Shown here: positions 7,544-15,501 of the stretch, in pieces
Layout of the letters: the number at the start of each line of letters is the position of its first letter
How positions within the stretch are numbered: the first letter of the stretch is position 1
Origin: JBHIFB01 sp046760905
GTDB taxonomy: Bacteria; Gemmatimonadota; CAZMKB01
NCBI GenBank assembly: GCA_046760905.1
Contig: JBHIFB010000028.1
Span: 1-28,074 of the forward strand
Reading direction: 5' to 3'
DNA length: 28,074 nt
Translations under genes and position numbers: made by a program
Notes under the pieces: model-generated
Seen by the model: the letters and a program-made list of their open reading frames with translations, nothing else
What the model was told of the DNA's origin: nothing
The model's database searches: none

Positions 7544-8273
7544 TATCAACCCTCTCGACTAATACCTGGTAATCAGCCGCTCCATTGCAATTGTTGTCGT
7601 ATTCGAAGATGCTCTTATGGTAGCTTACCGCTTCGGACAATTTAACGTTCGTCCTGATCGGATCGGATACCTTTTCCTTAAAATGCATTCTCAGGCTCTC
7701 CATAACCTCCCTGTCCTTCCTCTGCCTGGCATTGTAGAATGTAGGTATGATCAGTGCAATCTGCAACGTGTGGCCGAGGTTCCTTCGGAATGTGACTATA
7801 TTCTTGACTATCTGCCTTATTCCTATCATCGCAAGATATTCCATCGATGTAGGGATGAACATCTCTTCGGCGAAGAGCATCGCATCCTGATTGAGAAGGT
7901 TCCATGAAGGTGCACAGTCAAGGATAATATAATCGTAATCCTGAACGTCCTCGAACTTGGAATGTATAAGGGACTTAGGCATGGGGGTCTTAACGAATAG
8001 CATCTCAAGTTCCGCGAGCCCCGCTCCACCAGGCAGAAGGTAGAGATTCTCCCTTACCTTTCTTATGCATGCCTCGACGGGCATGTTGTCGAGGATGACA
8101 TCACATAGCGACCTGCCAGAGGAGATGTTGAACCAGATGCCCAGATTCCCCTGGATGTCCAGATCTATCATGAGGACTCTCCTGCCCTTCATCGCGAGAC
8201 CGGCTGACAGGTTTCCTGCCGTGGTTGTCTTCCCTGTCCCGCCTTTCTGGTTCACGATTGCGATCTTTCTCAC
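7536..8273 (-). CDS. ParA/Soj-family ATPase
   Basis: This is a deviant Walker ATPase of the ParA/MinD superfamily. The motif KGGTGKTT lies at 10-17 (with the signature lysine), IDLDIQGN at 36-43 and IILDCAPS at 116-123. Members dimerise on ATP and position DNA, plasmids or protein cargo. The GTG at 8273 follows AAAGGAGA and gives the family-typical start RKIAIVNQKGG. A second GTG at 8291 overlaps the cutA stop and would add six residues. No ParB gene or parS-like site was seen nearby. A cargo-positioning or regulatory role with the overlapping TPR gene is as likely as chromosome partition. The length is 245 residues. Confidence 0.88.
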   Translation of the reverse strand: MRKIAIVNQKGGTGKTTTAGNLSAGLAMKGRRVLMIDLDIQGNLGIWFNISSGRSLCDVILDNMPVEACIRKVRENLYLLPGGAGLAELEMLFVKTPMPKSLIHSKFEDVQDYDYIILDCAPSWNLLNQDAMLFAEEMFIPTSMEYLAMIGIRQIVKNIVTFRRNLGHTLQIALIIPTFYNARQRKDREVMESLRMHFKEKVSDPIRTNVKLSEAVSYHKSIFEYDNNCNGAADYQVLVERVDNG

Positions 8274-8287
8274 AATTCTCCTTTTGT

Positions 8288-8608
8288 TCACTCGACAGTC
8301 TCACCAGATATCCAGTTCAGATAACCGTCGAATCCCTCAGTTATGGGCAAGGCGATCACCTCCGGCACGGTGTAGCTATGGAGTTCTCTCACCCTTTTCT
8401 CGATATCGGAGAATTTCTCCCGGACAGCCTTGCAAAGAAGAAGAACCTCGGCCTCCTCCTGGATCTGTTCCTCCCACCAGAACGTGGAGCTGATATTGTC
8501 CAGGACGTTCACGCATGCACAGAGCCTCTCCTCAACCAGTGCTCTGGCGATACGCCTGCCCTCTTGGGGAGATGAAGCGGTAACGAGAACCACGATATAT
8601 CCCTTCAC
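8288..8608 (-). CDS. cutA: CutA1-family divalent ion tolerance protein
   Basis: The protein has 106 residues from a GTG preceded by GGGAGG nine bases away, the usual CutA length. An upstream TTG at 8698 would add 30 residues and overlap the Nudix gene, so it is disfavoured. Family hallmarks are VLVTASS near the start, EERLCACVN, TFWWEEQIQ and ELHSYTVPEVIALPI. CutA forms very stable trimers with a ferredoxin-like fold and was linked to copper tolerance in Escherichia coli; its exact role is uncertain. It lies between a Nudix gene and the ParA gene in the operon. Confidence 0.93.
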   Translation of the reverse strand: MKGYIVVLVTASSPQEGRRIARALVEERLCACVNVLDNISSTFWWEEQIQEEAEVLLLCKAVREKFSDIEKRVRELHSYTVPEVIALPITEGFDGYLNWISGETVE

Positions 8609-8666
8609 CCGAGCCTGCCTCCCGATAGATGCTGCCACGATGACTCGCCGGATGGGTTCATATTTC

Positions 8667-9215
8667 TTACCATCCTCCGGAAAACCTGCGGCTTGCAAAC
8701 AGAAGAGCGATGATACTCTTCGAGTCCTCTATTTCCCCATTCTCTATCATGTCAATCGCTTCATCGATGGGAACATCTACAACATCGATGAACTCATCGG
8801 GATCCAGGTGCCGCTGGACCTTCTCGAGATCCCTCGCCAAGTATATATCTATTCTCTCATCAGAGAAACCCGGTGTCGTGAGAATGGATCCCAGTTTCTC
8901 GATCTCGCCCGCCCGGTAACCGACCTCCTCCTCCATCTCCCTCAGGGCGCATGTGACGCTGTCTTCGCTCTCATCGAACTTACCGGCAGGCACCTCCCAG
9001 ATGTATTTGTCTACCGTGTACCTGAACTGCCGGATAAGAACGATTCGACCGTCCTCTTTAACAGGCACGACTGCAGCGGCACCGCCATGCCTCACAACTT
9101 CCATATCGACTTCTTTCCCATTCTCGAATTTCAGCCTGTCCAGTTTCACCGTGAAAATCCTTCCGATGAAAACATCCTTGCTCCGCTCGACTCTGTATCC
9201 CGGCACTTCTCTCAA
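8667..9215 (-). CDS. Nudix hydrolase, ADP-ribose pyrophosphatase-like
   Basis: A full Nudix box is present: G78-x5-E84-x7-R92-E93-x2-E96-E97-x-G99. The upstream segment RQFRYTVDKYIWEVPAGK is typical of ADP-ribose pyrophosphatases (NudF type), which split ADP-ribose into AMP and ribose 5-phosphate. The length, 182 residues, also fits. The start is TTG with AAGGGG eight bases before it; a GTG three codons later is possible. It follows the MBL hydrolase gene by 14 bases in the operon. Exact substrate preference cannot be read from sequence. Confidence 0.9.
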   Translation of the reverse strand: MREVPGYRVERSKDVFIGRIFTVKLDRLKFENGKEVDMEVVRHGGAAAVVPVKEDGRIVLIRQFRYTVDKYIWEVPAGKFDESEDSVTCALREMEEEVGYRAGEIEKLGSILTTPGFSDERIDIYLARDLEKVQRHLDPDEFIDVVDVPIDEAIDMIENGEIEDSKSIIALLFASRRFSGGW

Positions 9216-9229
9216 TCAACACACCCCTT

Positions 9230-9979
9230 TCACTCTAACTGTAACTTCATCAGGTCTCTTCCCACAACTACTTCGCCATCATACACACTCCTGCATTTTT
9301 CTTCGATATCATATCCTTCAAACACCGGATAGAAGTGTGTGAGAATGAGTTTCCCAATCCCAGCCTCCTGGGCCATGCGGGCGGCGAGGGTCGGTGTGAG
9401 ATGGCCGCTGGCCTCCATGTCGTCTCTGAAGGAGCATTCGTAGATGACGATGTCTGCACCTTTCGAGAACTCCACGAGTTCCTGCGACGCTTCCGTGTCT
9501 CCGCTTATCACTATGCTGTCCCTTCCGGAACTCACTCTGTAGGCCACGCTCGAGTCGGTGTGCGGAACCCTGATGCTGGATACGCTGAATTTACCGGTTT
9601 CATAGGTTCCCCGGACCTCGGTGATATGCAGTTCGTATCCCTCGGCCTCGACATTAATCCCGTAAACTCCGCGCAACCCCCTGTAGAAGTCTCTCGTGCC
9701 CGGAGGACCTGCGATGGTGAGTTTCTTCTCCCGCCGATGGTAAGGATTCCTGCAGGCGAAAAGAAGCGGCACGAGATCCCCTGTATGATCCGGATGGAAG
9801 TGAGTCAGGAACACATTATCGATGTCAAGATACGAAATCCCGGCTTCTGCAAGCCTTTTGAGTGTGCCCGAACCGAGGTCAAAAAGCATGCAGACGCCTT
9901 CTATTCTTATCAGGCAACCGGGTGAAGCCCTGTCGGGATGAGGTATCGACGTGCCGGTTCCGAGGAGCACTATTTCCAA
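9230..9979 (-). CDS. MBL-fold metallo-hydrolase, RNase Z-like
   Basis: The protein has 249 residues and starts at a TTG with GGAGG six bases upstream. The di-zinc motif THFHPDH gives H60, H62, D64 and H65. Other ligands match H140 (VPHT), D161 (ISGDT) and H215 (LTHFYP). GHLTP around 192-196 corresponds to the conserved His loop of RNase Z. The N-terminal LLGTGTSIPHP is typical of the RNase Z/AtsA group. It may process tRNA 3' ends, or hydrolyse a small ester or phosphodiester; the exosite arm of long RNase Z forms is not evident. It belongs to the eight-gene operon. Confidence 0.85.
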   Translation of the reverse strand: MEIVLLGTGTSIPHPDRASPGCLIRIEGVCMLFDLGSGTLKRLAEAGISYLDIDNVFLTHFHPDHTGDLVPLLFACRNPYHRREKKLTIAGPPGTRDFYRGLRGVYGINVEAEGYELHITEVRGTYETGKFSVSSIRVPHTDSSVAYRVSSGRDSIVISGDTEASQELVEFSKGADIVIYECSFRDDMEASGHLTPTLAARMAQEAGIGKLILTHFYPVFEGYDIEEKCRSVYDGEVVVGRDLMKLQLE

Positions 9980-9999
9980 TTTGTGCCTCCAGGATCGCG

Positions 10000-10845
10000 T
10001 TATTTCATAGAAAGATAGTCCCGGCCTCTATCGCCGGCAAGGCGGACGTTTGCTCGAAGATATCCATCGAGGTTGCCCACATCAAAAACTTCGCCGTCTA
10101 TGAGCTTCCCGAGCATTCCCGCCTTACCTATCAGGCTCTGGAAAGCTGCCACATCATCCAGTTCATCACCACCGTCGTCTGTTCTTTTCAAATGTTCGAG
10201 GAATTCGGGGGTGAGGATGTGCCTCCCCGTCCATCTTACTTCGCCCTGCTCCTTCACCGCGAAATGGCCAGGCCCCTTATCATGCAGCGAGGTGATGCGA
10301 AAGATATCGCCGTCTATGGGATACACATCAACGCCCCCGCAGTTCGCGAAGGTGTGTTCCTCTTCGGCCGGTACGCGGATGAGACCTGTTACCATCTCAC
10401 CGGTTTCCTCGAATACATCTATGAGTTGACGCAGGGCCGGGGTTTTTCCGGGAAACACGTCATCCGGGTACATGAGAGCGAATGGCTGATCTCCTATGGC
10501 CGATTTTGCTTCGAGCAGCGCGTCTCCGGGACCCCTGGGTCGATTCTGATATACGAATCTGAAGCCCATCATATCCCTTAATCTTCCTGGCTCATTGAAG
10601 GGCGTTGTCTTTGAGACTGAGGCATCGATGTCATCCATAAAATAAGATTTGATTGCCTCCTTCCCGCTCCGGATTACGATTATCACTTCCTCGATCCCCG
10701 AGAGGGCAGCTTCGACCACACACCAGTGTATCATCGGAAACCTGCCCACCGGTAAAAGCTCCTTGGGAACTGCCTTCGTGAGCGGCAATAGCCTTGTTCC
10801 CAGGCCCGCCGAGGGTATTACTGCCTTTTTAATTCTGCTACCCAT
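10000..10845 (-). CDS. galU: UTP-glucose-1-phosphate uridylyltransferase
   Basis: It makes UDP-glucose from UTP and glucose 1-phosphate for glycan and envelope synthesis. The nucleotide-binding segment GLGTRLLPLTK (about 14-24) is followed by AVPKELLPVGRFPMI. The metal-binding region is ALMYPDDVFPG, and the sugar-binding region includes DVGNLDGYLRANV near the C-terminus. The length, 281 residues, is normal for bacterial GalU. The ATG has no clear ribosome site, and the gene starts 32 bases after the preceding gene. The product could feed glycosyltransferases such as the one at 15502-16854. Confidence 0.95.
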   Translation of the reverse strand: MGSRIKKAVIPSAGLGTRLLPLTKAVPKELLPVGRFPMIHWCVVEAALSGIEEVIIVIRSGKEAIKSYFMDDIDASVSKTTPFNEPGRLRDMMGFRFVYQNRPRGPGDALLEAKSAIGDQPFALMYPDDVFPGKTPALRQLIDVFEETGEMVTGLIRVPAEEEHTFANCGGVDVYPIDGDIFRITSLHDKGPGHFAVKEQGEVRWTGRHILTPEFLEHLKRTDDGGDELDDVAAFQSLIGKAGMLGKLIDGEVFDVGNLDGYLRANVRLAGDRGRDYLSMK

Positions 10846-10877
10846 AGAAGAAACGCATGAAAGATCGAGCCCATCAA

Positions 10878-11669
10878 TTACGGAAAGGAGATGGTCACCT
10901 TTTCACCAACGCGCGCGCCTAAGGCTTTTGTCGCACTTCCCATGTTTACGGATATTTCGAGCAGACCGGAGCCTCCGATGACAGCGAGAAGTTCAGCCTC
11001 TTTCTTCTGGGAGTAACTCTTTGAAATCCCTTCGAGAACTTTTCCACTAACTTTGATGGAGGCTTCATCAGGCTTGACCCTTCCTCGTATCATCATGCGG
11101 GGTATATTCGTGACCAGGTTACCGAATCTGTCGACGTGTATCACCTCACCAGTTATCTTTCCGTGTTCGAGGATGGGTTCAGGAAATGGGATTGAGACAG
11201 GGTCTCCTATGATTCTCCCGAAATTCTCTATTTTGTGGACACCGAGGGAAAGGTGCCCTGCCACCGGAGCGAATACATCCCTGCCGTGAAAGGTATCGCT
11301 CACCTCTGGTAGGAAATACTGGGGTTGTGTGAGTTCAAGCACCCTGCAGGGCCACTCCTTATAAACCCATGTGAAGATACCGTTATCCGGTCCTACGAAA
11401 AGGTGAGCCCCTGCATTTACCAGGATTGGCCTTCTCGACATCCCGACGCCTGGATCAACTACCGCCACATGGATCGTTCCGGGAGGGAAGTGTGGATAGG
11501 CTCCCTTTAGCACGAATGCGGCTTCCCTCACACTCTGAGGCGGTATATCATGGGAAATGTCGACTATCCTCGCTTCTTGATTGACCGAGAGAATGACTCC
11601 CTTCATTGCACCAACGAAGAAATCACTCTCTCCGAAATCGGTGAGCAGTGTCACTATCGCTCTCTGCAT
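10878..11669 (-). CDS. SAM hydroxide adenosyltransferase (DUF62 / chlorinase-fluorinase fold family)
   Basis: The family hydrolyses S-adenosylmethionine to adenosine and methionine and shares its fold with fluorinases. Visible motifs are LLTDFGESDFFVGAMKG at the start, VDPGVG, FVGPDNG, FHGRDVFAPVAGHLS and the C-terminal DRFGNLVTNIP. The ATG at 11669 is chosen: GGGGGC lies just before it, and the predicted transcription start near 11693 leaves room for a short leader. A GTG at 11693 would be leaderless. The product has 263 residues. It is the first gene of the eight-gene operon. Confidence 0.92.
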   Translation of the reverse strand: MQRAIVTLLTDFGESDFFVGAMKGVILSVNQEARIVDISHDIPPQSVREAAFVLKGAYPHFPPGTIHVAVVDPGVGMSRRPILVNAGAHLFVGPDNGIFTWVYKEWPCRVLELTQPQYFLPEVSDTFHGRDVFAPVAGHLSLGVHKIENFGRIIGDPVSIPFPEPILEHGKITGEVIHVDRFGNLVTNIPRMMIRGRVKPDEASIKVSGKVLEGISKSYSQKKEAELLAVIGGSGLLEISVNMGSATKALGARVGEKVTISFP

Positions 11670-11699
11670 CTTTTGCCCCCGGTGATGTTCCACTTTCTC

Positions 11700-11728
11700 A
11701 CTATATTATATTGCACCTGGGTTGTCAA
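11700..11728 (-). promoter_or_regulatory. Near-consensus sigma70-type promoter of the eight-gene operon
   Basis: On the minus strand a perfect TTGACA (11723-11728) and TATAGT (11700-11705) are 17 bases apart. The expected start site is near 11693, followed by the ATG at 11669. It is the best promoter match in the window and would drive genes down to purD, since all later gaps are 58 bases or less. Confidence 0.75.
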
Positions 11729-11868
11729 TGCCACCAAAGCAGGTTCGAATTCCTTGCGAAAGGTAACCATGAAGGGTGAGATGTGTCAAAGAATGGGAAC
11801 TTCCAAAACGCGGGAGCATTAGAACAGACGCTGTCTTTTCGAGTATGGCAACGTCCCTGTTGTGCTGG

Positions 11869-12165
11869 TCAGAGGTAACCGAGCTCTTTGAGCCTCCGGC
11901 GTATTATGTCCATATCCTCAGGTGTGATTTCCTTGGTGATCGGGAGCGACGACAGCGGGTGCTTCAGCTTGCCCCAGGAAATCGAAGCCCAGATACGCTC
12001 GTGGAAATAGTAAAATAGCATCTTCGATGTAACCTCGAAGAAACCGACTTCGAGGGAAAGAACGAGCTCTCTGGTGAATATGAAAACTATGGACATCGTC
12101 GTGAACGTCGCTATCACCCTCCAGCTTATAGCCTTGGCTATGCTTCTCCTGCGGTATTCATCCAT
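11869..12165 (-). CDS. DUF2061 family membrane protein
   Basis: The start at 12165 is chosen because AAAGG lies eight bases upstream and it yields the family-typical beginning MDEYRRRSIAKAISWRVIAT. The product has 98 residues. Two hydrophobic helices at about 17-31 and 34-52 surround a short turn, followed by FYYFHERIW, the DUF2061 signature. The remaining C-terminal tail is polar and longer than the bare domain. The function of DUF2061 is unknown; some members lie in sulfur-assimilation operons. It stands 96 bases after the sensor kinase stop. Confidence 0.85.
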   Translation of the reverse strand: MDEYRRRSIAKAISWRVIATFTTMSIVFIFTRELVLSLEVGFFEVTSKMLFYYFHERIWASISWGKLKHPLSSLPITKEITPEDMDIIRRRLKELGYL

Positions 12166-12261
12166 CTTCGTTACCTTTCGCAGTAGGTTGAATGATTTAC
12201 ATGCGGATAAGATAAGTAATTTATCGGCCGGAGCAATAGTATGGAACTCAGAGAGCACTCA

Positions 12262-15150
12262 TTAATTGCATCGTGCATTGCCATTCTGATTGCTATGACC
12301 CGTTTCCCCGCTATATACCGGGATGAGAAAGTTGAAACTGCTTCCCTTTCCAACCTCGCTCTCTACCCATATGCCTCCCCCATGCGACTCCACAAGGTAC
12401 TTGGATATCGCAAGACCGAGACCGGTTCCCTTCCCGCCTCTTTTCTCGATACGCTTGAATCGTTTGAATATATTCTCCCTCTCGCCCTCGGGAATCCCCG
12501 GGCCGGTATCCTGGACAGTGACCTGGATGAATTCACGGTGGCCGTTGTTAATCCCGCTTACTACCTTCTCGCCGAGTTCGTTGACGCTCTTTTTAGAGGC
12601 TTCTACTGTGATCTTTCCTCCCTTAGGAGTGAATTTGATAGCATTCCCAATCAGATTCGTCAGTATCTGCTCGACTTTCCCGCTGTCTGCATACACTTCG
12701 GGTAGGTCTTCTTCGATCCTGTCCTCGAGCTGCAAGTCCTTTTGCATCGCCAGCGGTGCTACATTATTGATCGCCTTGCTCGCCGGTTCCTTGATGTTCA
12801 ATACCTCATAGGAGAACTGCATCCTGCCGGACTCTATCCTCGAGATGTCGAGAATGTTGTCTATCATATTACTCAACCGATCCACGTTAGCCTTCGCGAT
12901 TTTAAGGAAGTAAGCGACGTTCTCGTCCACATTCTCTTTCATCCTTAGAAGGATTATATCGATGGAGCTTTTGATGGCAGTGAGAGGGGTTCTGAGTTCG
13001 TGGGAGACGAGGGAGACAAACTCCGATTTTCGCTCGGAAAGCAGGTTGAGCTCCTGGTTCATCCGAATTGTTTCTTCGAACATTGTTATGTTGTATAGTG
13101 CTCCTGAAACCTGGGTTGCAAAAAGCGACAGGAACTTCCTCTCATCTTCCGAAAAACCGTTCTTTTCATCTTTTTCGAAATCAAGCACCCCTAACAGTTC
13201 ATCACCGAACACAAGCGGTATTGACAGTTCCGATCTCGCTTCTTCCCTTCCCTTCATATATCTGTCATCCACAGTAACATCCGGAACGTAAACGGGCTCC
13301 TTCTTGTAGGCAGCGCAACCGGTCACGCCGTTTTTCCCGACTTCGAATCTCCTGCTTCTAAAAGTCTCTTCCATATCGTAACTCGTCGCCTCGATATATA
13401 GCTCATTATTCTCCTTGTCGAGTATCATCAAGGTGCAGGCGGGATAATCAAGCCTGCTCTTTAGAATTTCTATGACGATCTCGCCGAGTTTCGTGCGCTC
13501 GACCGTCCCCGTGAGAACATTCCCCACCTCATACAGTATGCCCATCTCAGTCGCTCTCTTCGTCACATCCTGGTAGAGCAGGCAATTTCCAATCGCCATG
13601 CCGATTATGCTCCCTATGCTCTTCAGCCACTTCCTCTCTCCCTCGTCGAGCTGTACCCTGTGCCTTACCGAAAGATTCATGATACCGAGCAATTTGGCTC
13701 CGTGCATTAGAGGAATCCCTGCATAGGAGTGATAGCCGAGTCTTTTTAGAGATGTGATCTTGCATCTTTCATCATCGACGATGGATTCAACGAATACCAG
13801 TTCCCCTGTTTTTGCTACGACGCCGGTGAGGCTGTGGTCAATATCTATGGATTCTAGCTCACCGATGGCCTCATCTGGAACCCCAACCTGGTCCTTGAGC
13901 TTGAATGCTTTCTCTTGGGTATCAAGGATATAAATGCCGCCGATCTCGAATGCGGTTACTTCTATCGTTTTCCGGAGCGAGATTTTGAGCACTTCCTGGA
14001 GGTTTAAAGTCTTATTCACCTCAGACGCAAAATCATGAAGCACAGCGAGTTCCTGATAATGTCTGTTTATCTCTTTATCAGCCTCCCTTATCTTCTCGAG
14101 AAGCCTCTTCTCCTTCTCGAGGTACTTCGCCCTCTCTTCCGCCTCCTCCCTCTTCTTCCCGAGCTCCATGAGGAGATACACACCGGGAAGCAGGATCAAA
14201 AGCACGACAAGCACCATCAGTATCGTATACTTCGATATTGAGTTTACGCTACCCACGATGTAGTTGTAATCGAAATACACCCCGACCATCCATGTGAGCA
14301 GTTCATGCTTCATCTCGGTGAACGATATCACAACTTCCTTTTTCCCGGGAGTGGTTATGATACCGCTGCCACTGCCGGATCCAACCATGGCGCTGATTTT
14401 ATCTATTTCATCATGACACCTGACGCAGCCTTTTTCGTTTTCTGACAGCTTCATGCCTTCCATGTCATGTTGCTTGGAGGTAACAATCACCTCACCATCT
14501 TCGTCTATCACAACATAGCGCAAGTAATCAGTCCCGACGACATGACCGACGATGGCCTCTTCGATTGTCCTGGGGTCTATATTCGCGGCTATTATCCCGC
14601 GGTAGACACTTTCGCCATCCCGGCCACTGCTAAACACAGGGTAAGAGATGAGTATCCTCCTCTCACCGGTGTCTTGGCAGAATGTTTTCGTGATGCAGGG
14701 AGTTCTTTGCCCGAGGCATTCAGATATAGCCTCTTTGAGGTTGCCCGCAGGCTGCTTCTCTATCAGCTCGCACCGCTTCCCGCGGTAACCTGTGACCATC
14801 CGCCCCGATTCGTCAATTCTTCTCAGACAGTTGACGTATTTATTTACCGTCTCGAAGCCGACACGGAAAGCTACGCGGTTTCTGAGGTTCTCACTCTCCT
14901 GAACCTCAGGAAGTTTCGATAGCTGCTCAAGCTGTTCTATCACGTGATCCAATATATTTTCTATGGTGATGGCGCCGGCCTTTGCCTTCTGTTGATTCTT
15001 TCTCATGGACTCTTCGAGAATCACCTCGATGGATTTTTTATAAACTCCATAACCGGCAAGGATGACGGCTATGAATATCACCATGGCGAAAAGGCCTATG
15101 TAAAGCCTGAACTTTAAACGTGAGGTTTCGGTCAATTTCTCAAAAATCAT
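12262..15150 (-). CDS. Orphan sensor histidine kinase: Cache-like sensor with CxxCH, two GAF domains, HisKA, HATPase
   Basis: This 962-residue protein has a transmembrane helix at about 15-36. An extracytoplasmic sensor region (about 40-305) resembles a double Cache domain and contains CVRCH at 242-246, a covalent haem-c attachment motif. A second helix lies at 308-329 and a charged coiled coil at 330-370. Two GAF domains follow (about 375-525 and 540-690). HisKA has its phospho-acceptor H717 in SHELRTPL. The ATPase shows NLIGNAIKF (N box), DTGPGIP and GKGTGLGLAI. The ATG has AGAGGGG seven bases upstream. No receiver domain or response regulator is in the window, so the partner is unknown. 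Redox or ligand sensing in the periplasm is likely; haem binding is inferred from the motif. Confidence 0.92.
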   Translation of the reverse strand: MIFEKLTETSRLKFRLYIGLFAMVIFIAVILAGYGVYKKSIEVILEESMRKNQQKAKAGAITIENILDHVIEQLEQLSKLPEVQESENLRNRVAFRVGFETVNKYVNCLRRIDESGRMVTGYRGKRCELIEKQPAGNLKEAISECLGQRTPCITKTFCQDTGERRILISYPVFSSGRDGESVYRGIIAANIDPRTIEEAIVGHVVGTDYLRYVVIDEDGEVIVTSKQHDMEGMKLSENEKGCVRCHDEIDKISAMVGSGSGSGIITTPGKKEVVISFTEMKHELLTWMVGVYFDYNYIVGSVNSISKYTILMVLVVLLILLPGVYLLMELGKKREEAEERAKYLEKEKRLLEKIREADKEINRHYQELAVLHDFASEVNKTLNLQEVLKISLRKTIEVTAFEIGGIYILDTQEKAFKLKDQVGVPDEAIGELESIDIDHSLTGVVAKTGELVFVESIVDDERCKITSLKRLGYHSYAGIPLMHGAKLLGIMNLSVRHRVQLDEGERKWLKSIGSIIGMAIGNCLLYQDVTKRATEMGILYEVGNVLTGTVERTKLGEIVIEILKSRLDYPACTLMILDKENNELYIEATSYDMEETFRSRRFEVGKNGVTGCAAYKKEPVYVPDVTVDDRYMKGREEARSELSIPLVFGDELLGVLDFEKDEKNGFSEDERKFLSLFATQVSGALYNITMFEETIRMNQELNLLSERKSEFVSLVSHELRTPLTAIKSSIDIILLRMKENVDENVAYFLKIAKANVDRLSNMIDNILDISRIESGRMQFSYEVLNIKEPASKAINNVAPLAMQKDLQLEDRIEEDLPEVYADSGKVEQILTNLIGNAIKFTPKGGKITVEASKKSVNELGEKVVSGINNGHREFIQVTVQDTGPGIPEGERENIFKRFKRIEKRGGKGTGLGLAISKYLVESHGGGIWVESEVGKGSSFNFLIPVYSGETGHSNQNGNARCN

Positions 15151-15501
15151 GTTCTTACCCCTCTGCGGAGCGTGTTATGTAAAGATAGTATGTGCCTCGA
15201 AATTTATCCTTCGAGCTTATCATGGCTTCATTCAAAAAATAATTGGCAAATTCCATGCCTCAATTTTCTTTGTACGGCCCCTGCAGATGAAATCGTGGAG
15301 ATCTCTGAAAAAGTCTTTCGGAGCGAATCACGGAGCTCTGGGTACCGTTTTCGGTGAAGCGAGCGTCCCTGATTCGGGCGATTTCCGTAGGCTTTAGGTG
15401 CGCTAGCCCCGAGTTCGGAAATCGAGCGAGCAAACCGTAGAACGGTCAGAGCGCAGTGCCTGAGCGAAGAGAGACTTTTTCAGAGATCTCTCGTGAGGTG
15501 G
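15151..15501. other. Intergenic region: kinase leader plus inserted MITE
   Basis: Bases 15151-15292 form the upstream region of the kinase; no promoter there is clear enough to call. The rest is the 193-bp inverted-repeat element (15298-15490) and its 5-bp flanks. The glycosyltransferase stop codon is seven bases beyond the right flank. Confidence 0.6.
15293..15495. mobile_element. Fold-back MITE with 19-bp perfect terminal inverted repeats and TCGTG target duplication
   Basis: The ends GAGATCTCTGAAAAAGTCT (15298-15316) and its exact complement (15472-15490) bound a 193-bp segment. The bases immediately outside are TCGTG on both sides (15293-15297 and 15491-15495), as expected for a target-site duplication. 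The interior is an imperfect palindrome too. CGATTTCCG recurs inverted as CGGAAATCG, ACCGTT recurs as AACGGT, and parts of GAGCGA/TCGCTC face each other. There is no coding capacity, so movement would need a transposase in trans. No transposase occurs in the window and I cannot assign an IS family. Confidence 0.8.

Noticed and set aside
8608..8698. N-terminal extension of CutA from a TTG at 8698
   Set aside because: It would overlap the Nudix gene and add 30 residues absent from the family. The GTG at 8608 has a good ribosome site.
8430..9332. 300-codon plus-strand open frame across cutA and the Nudix gene
   Set aside because: Both minus-strand genes have clear family motifs, and this frame encodes nothing recognisable.
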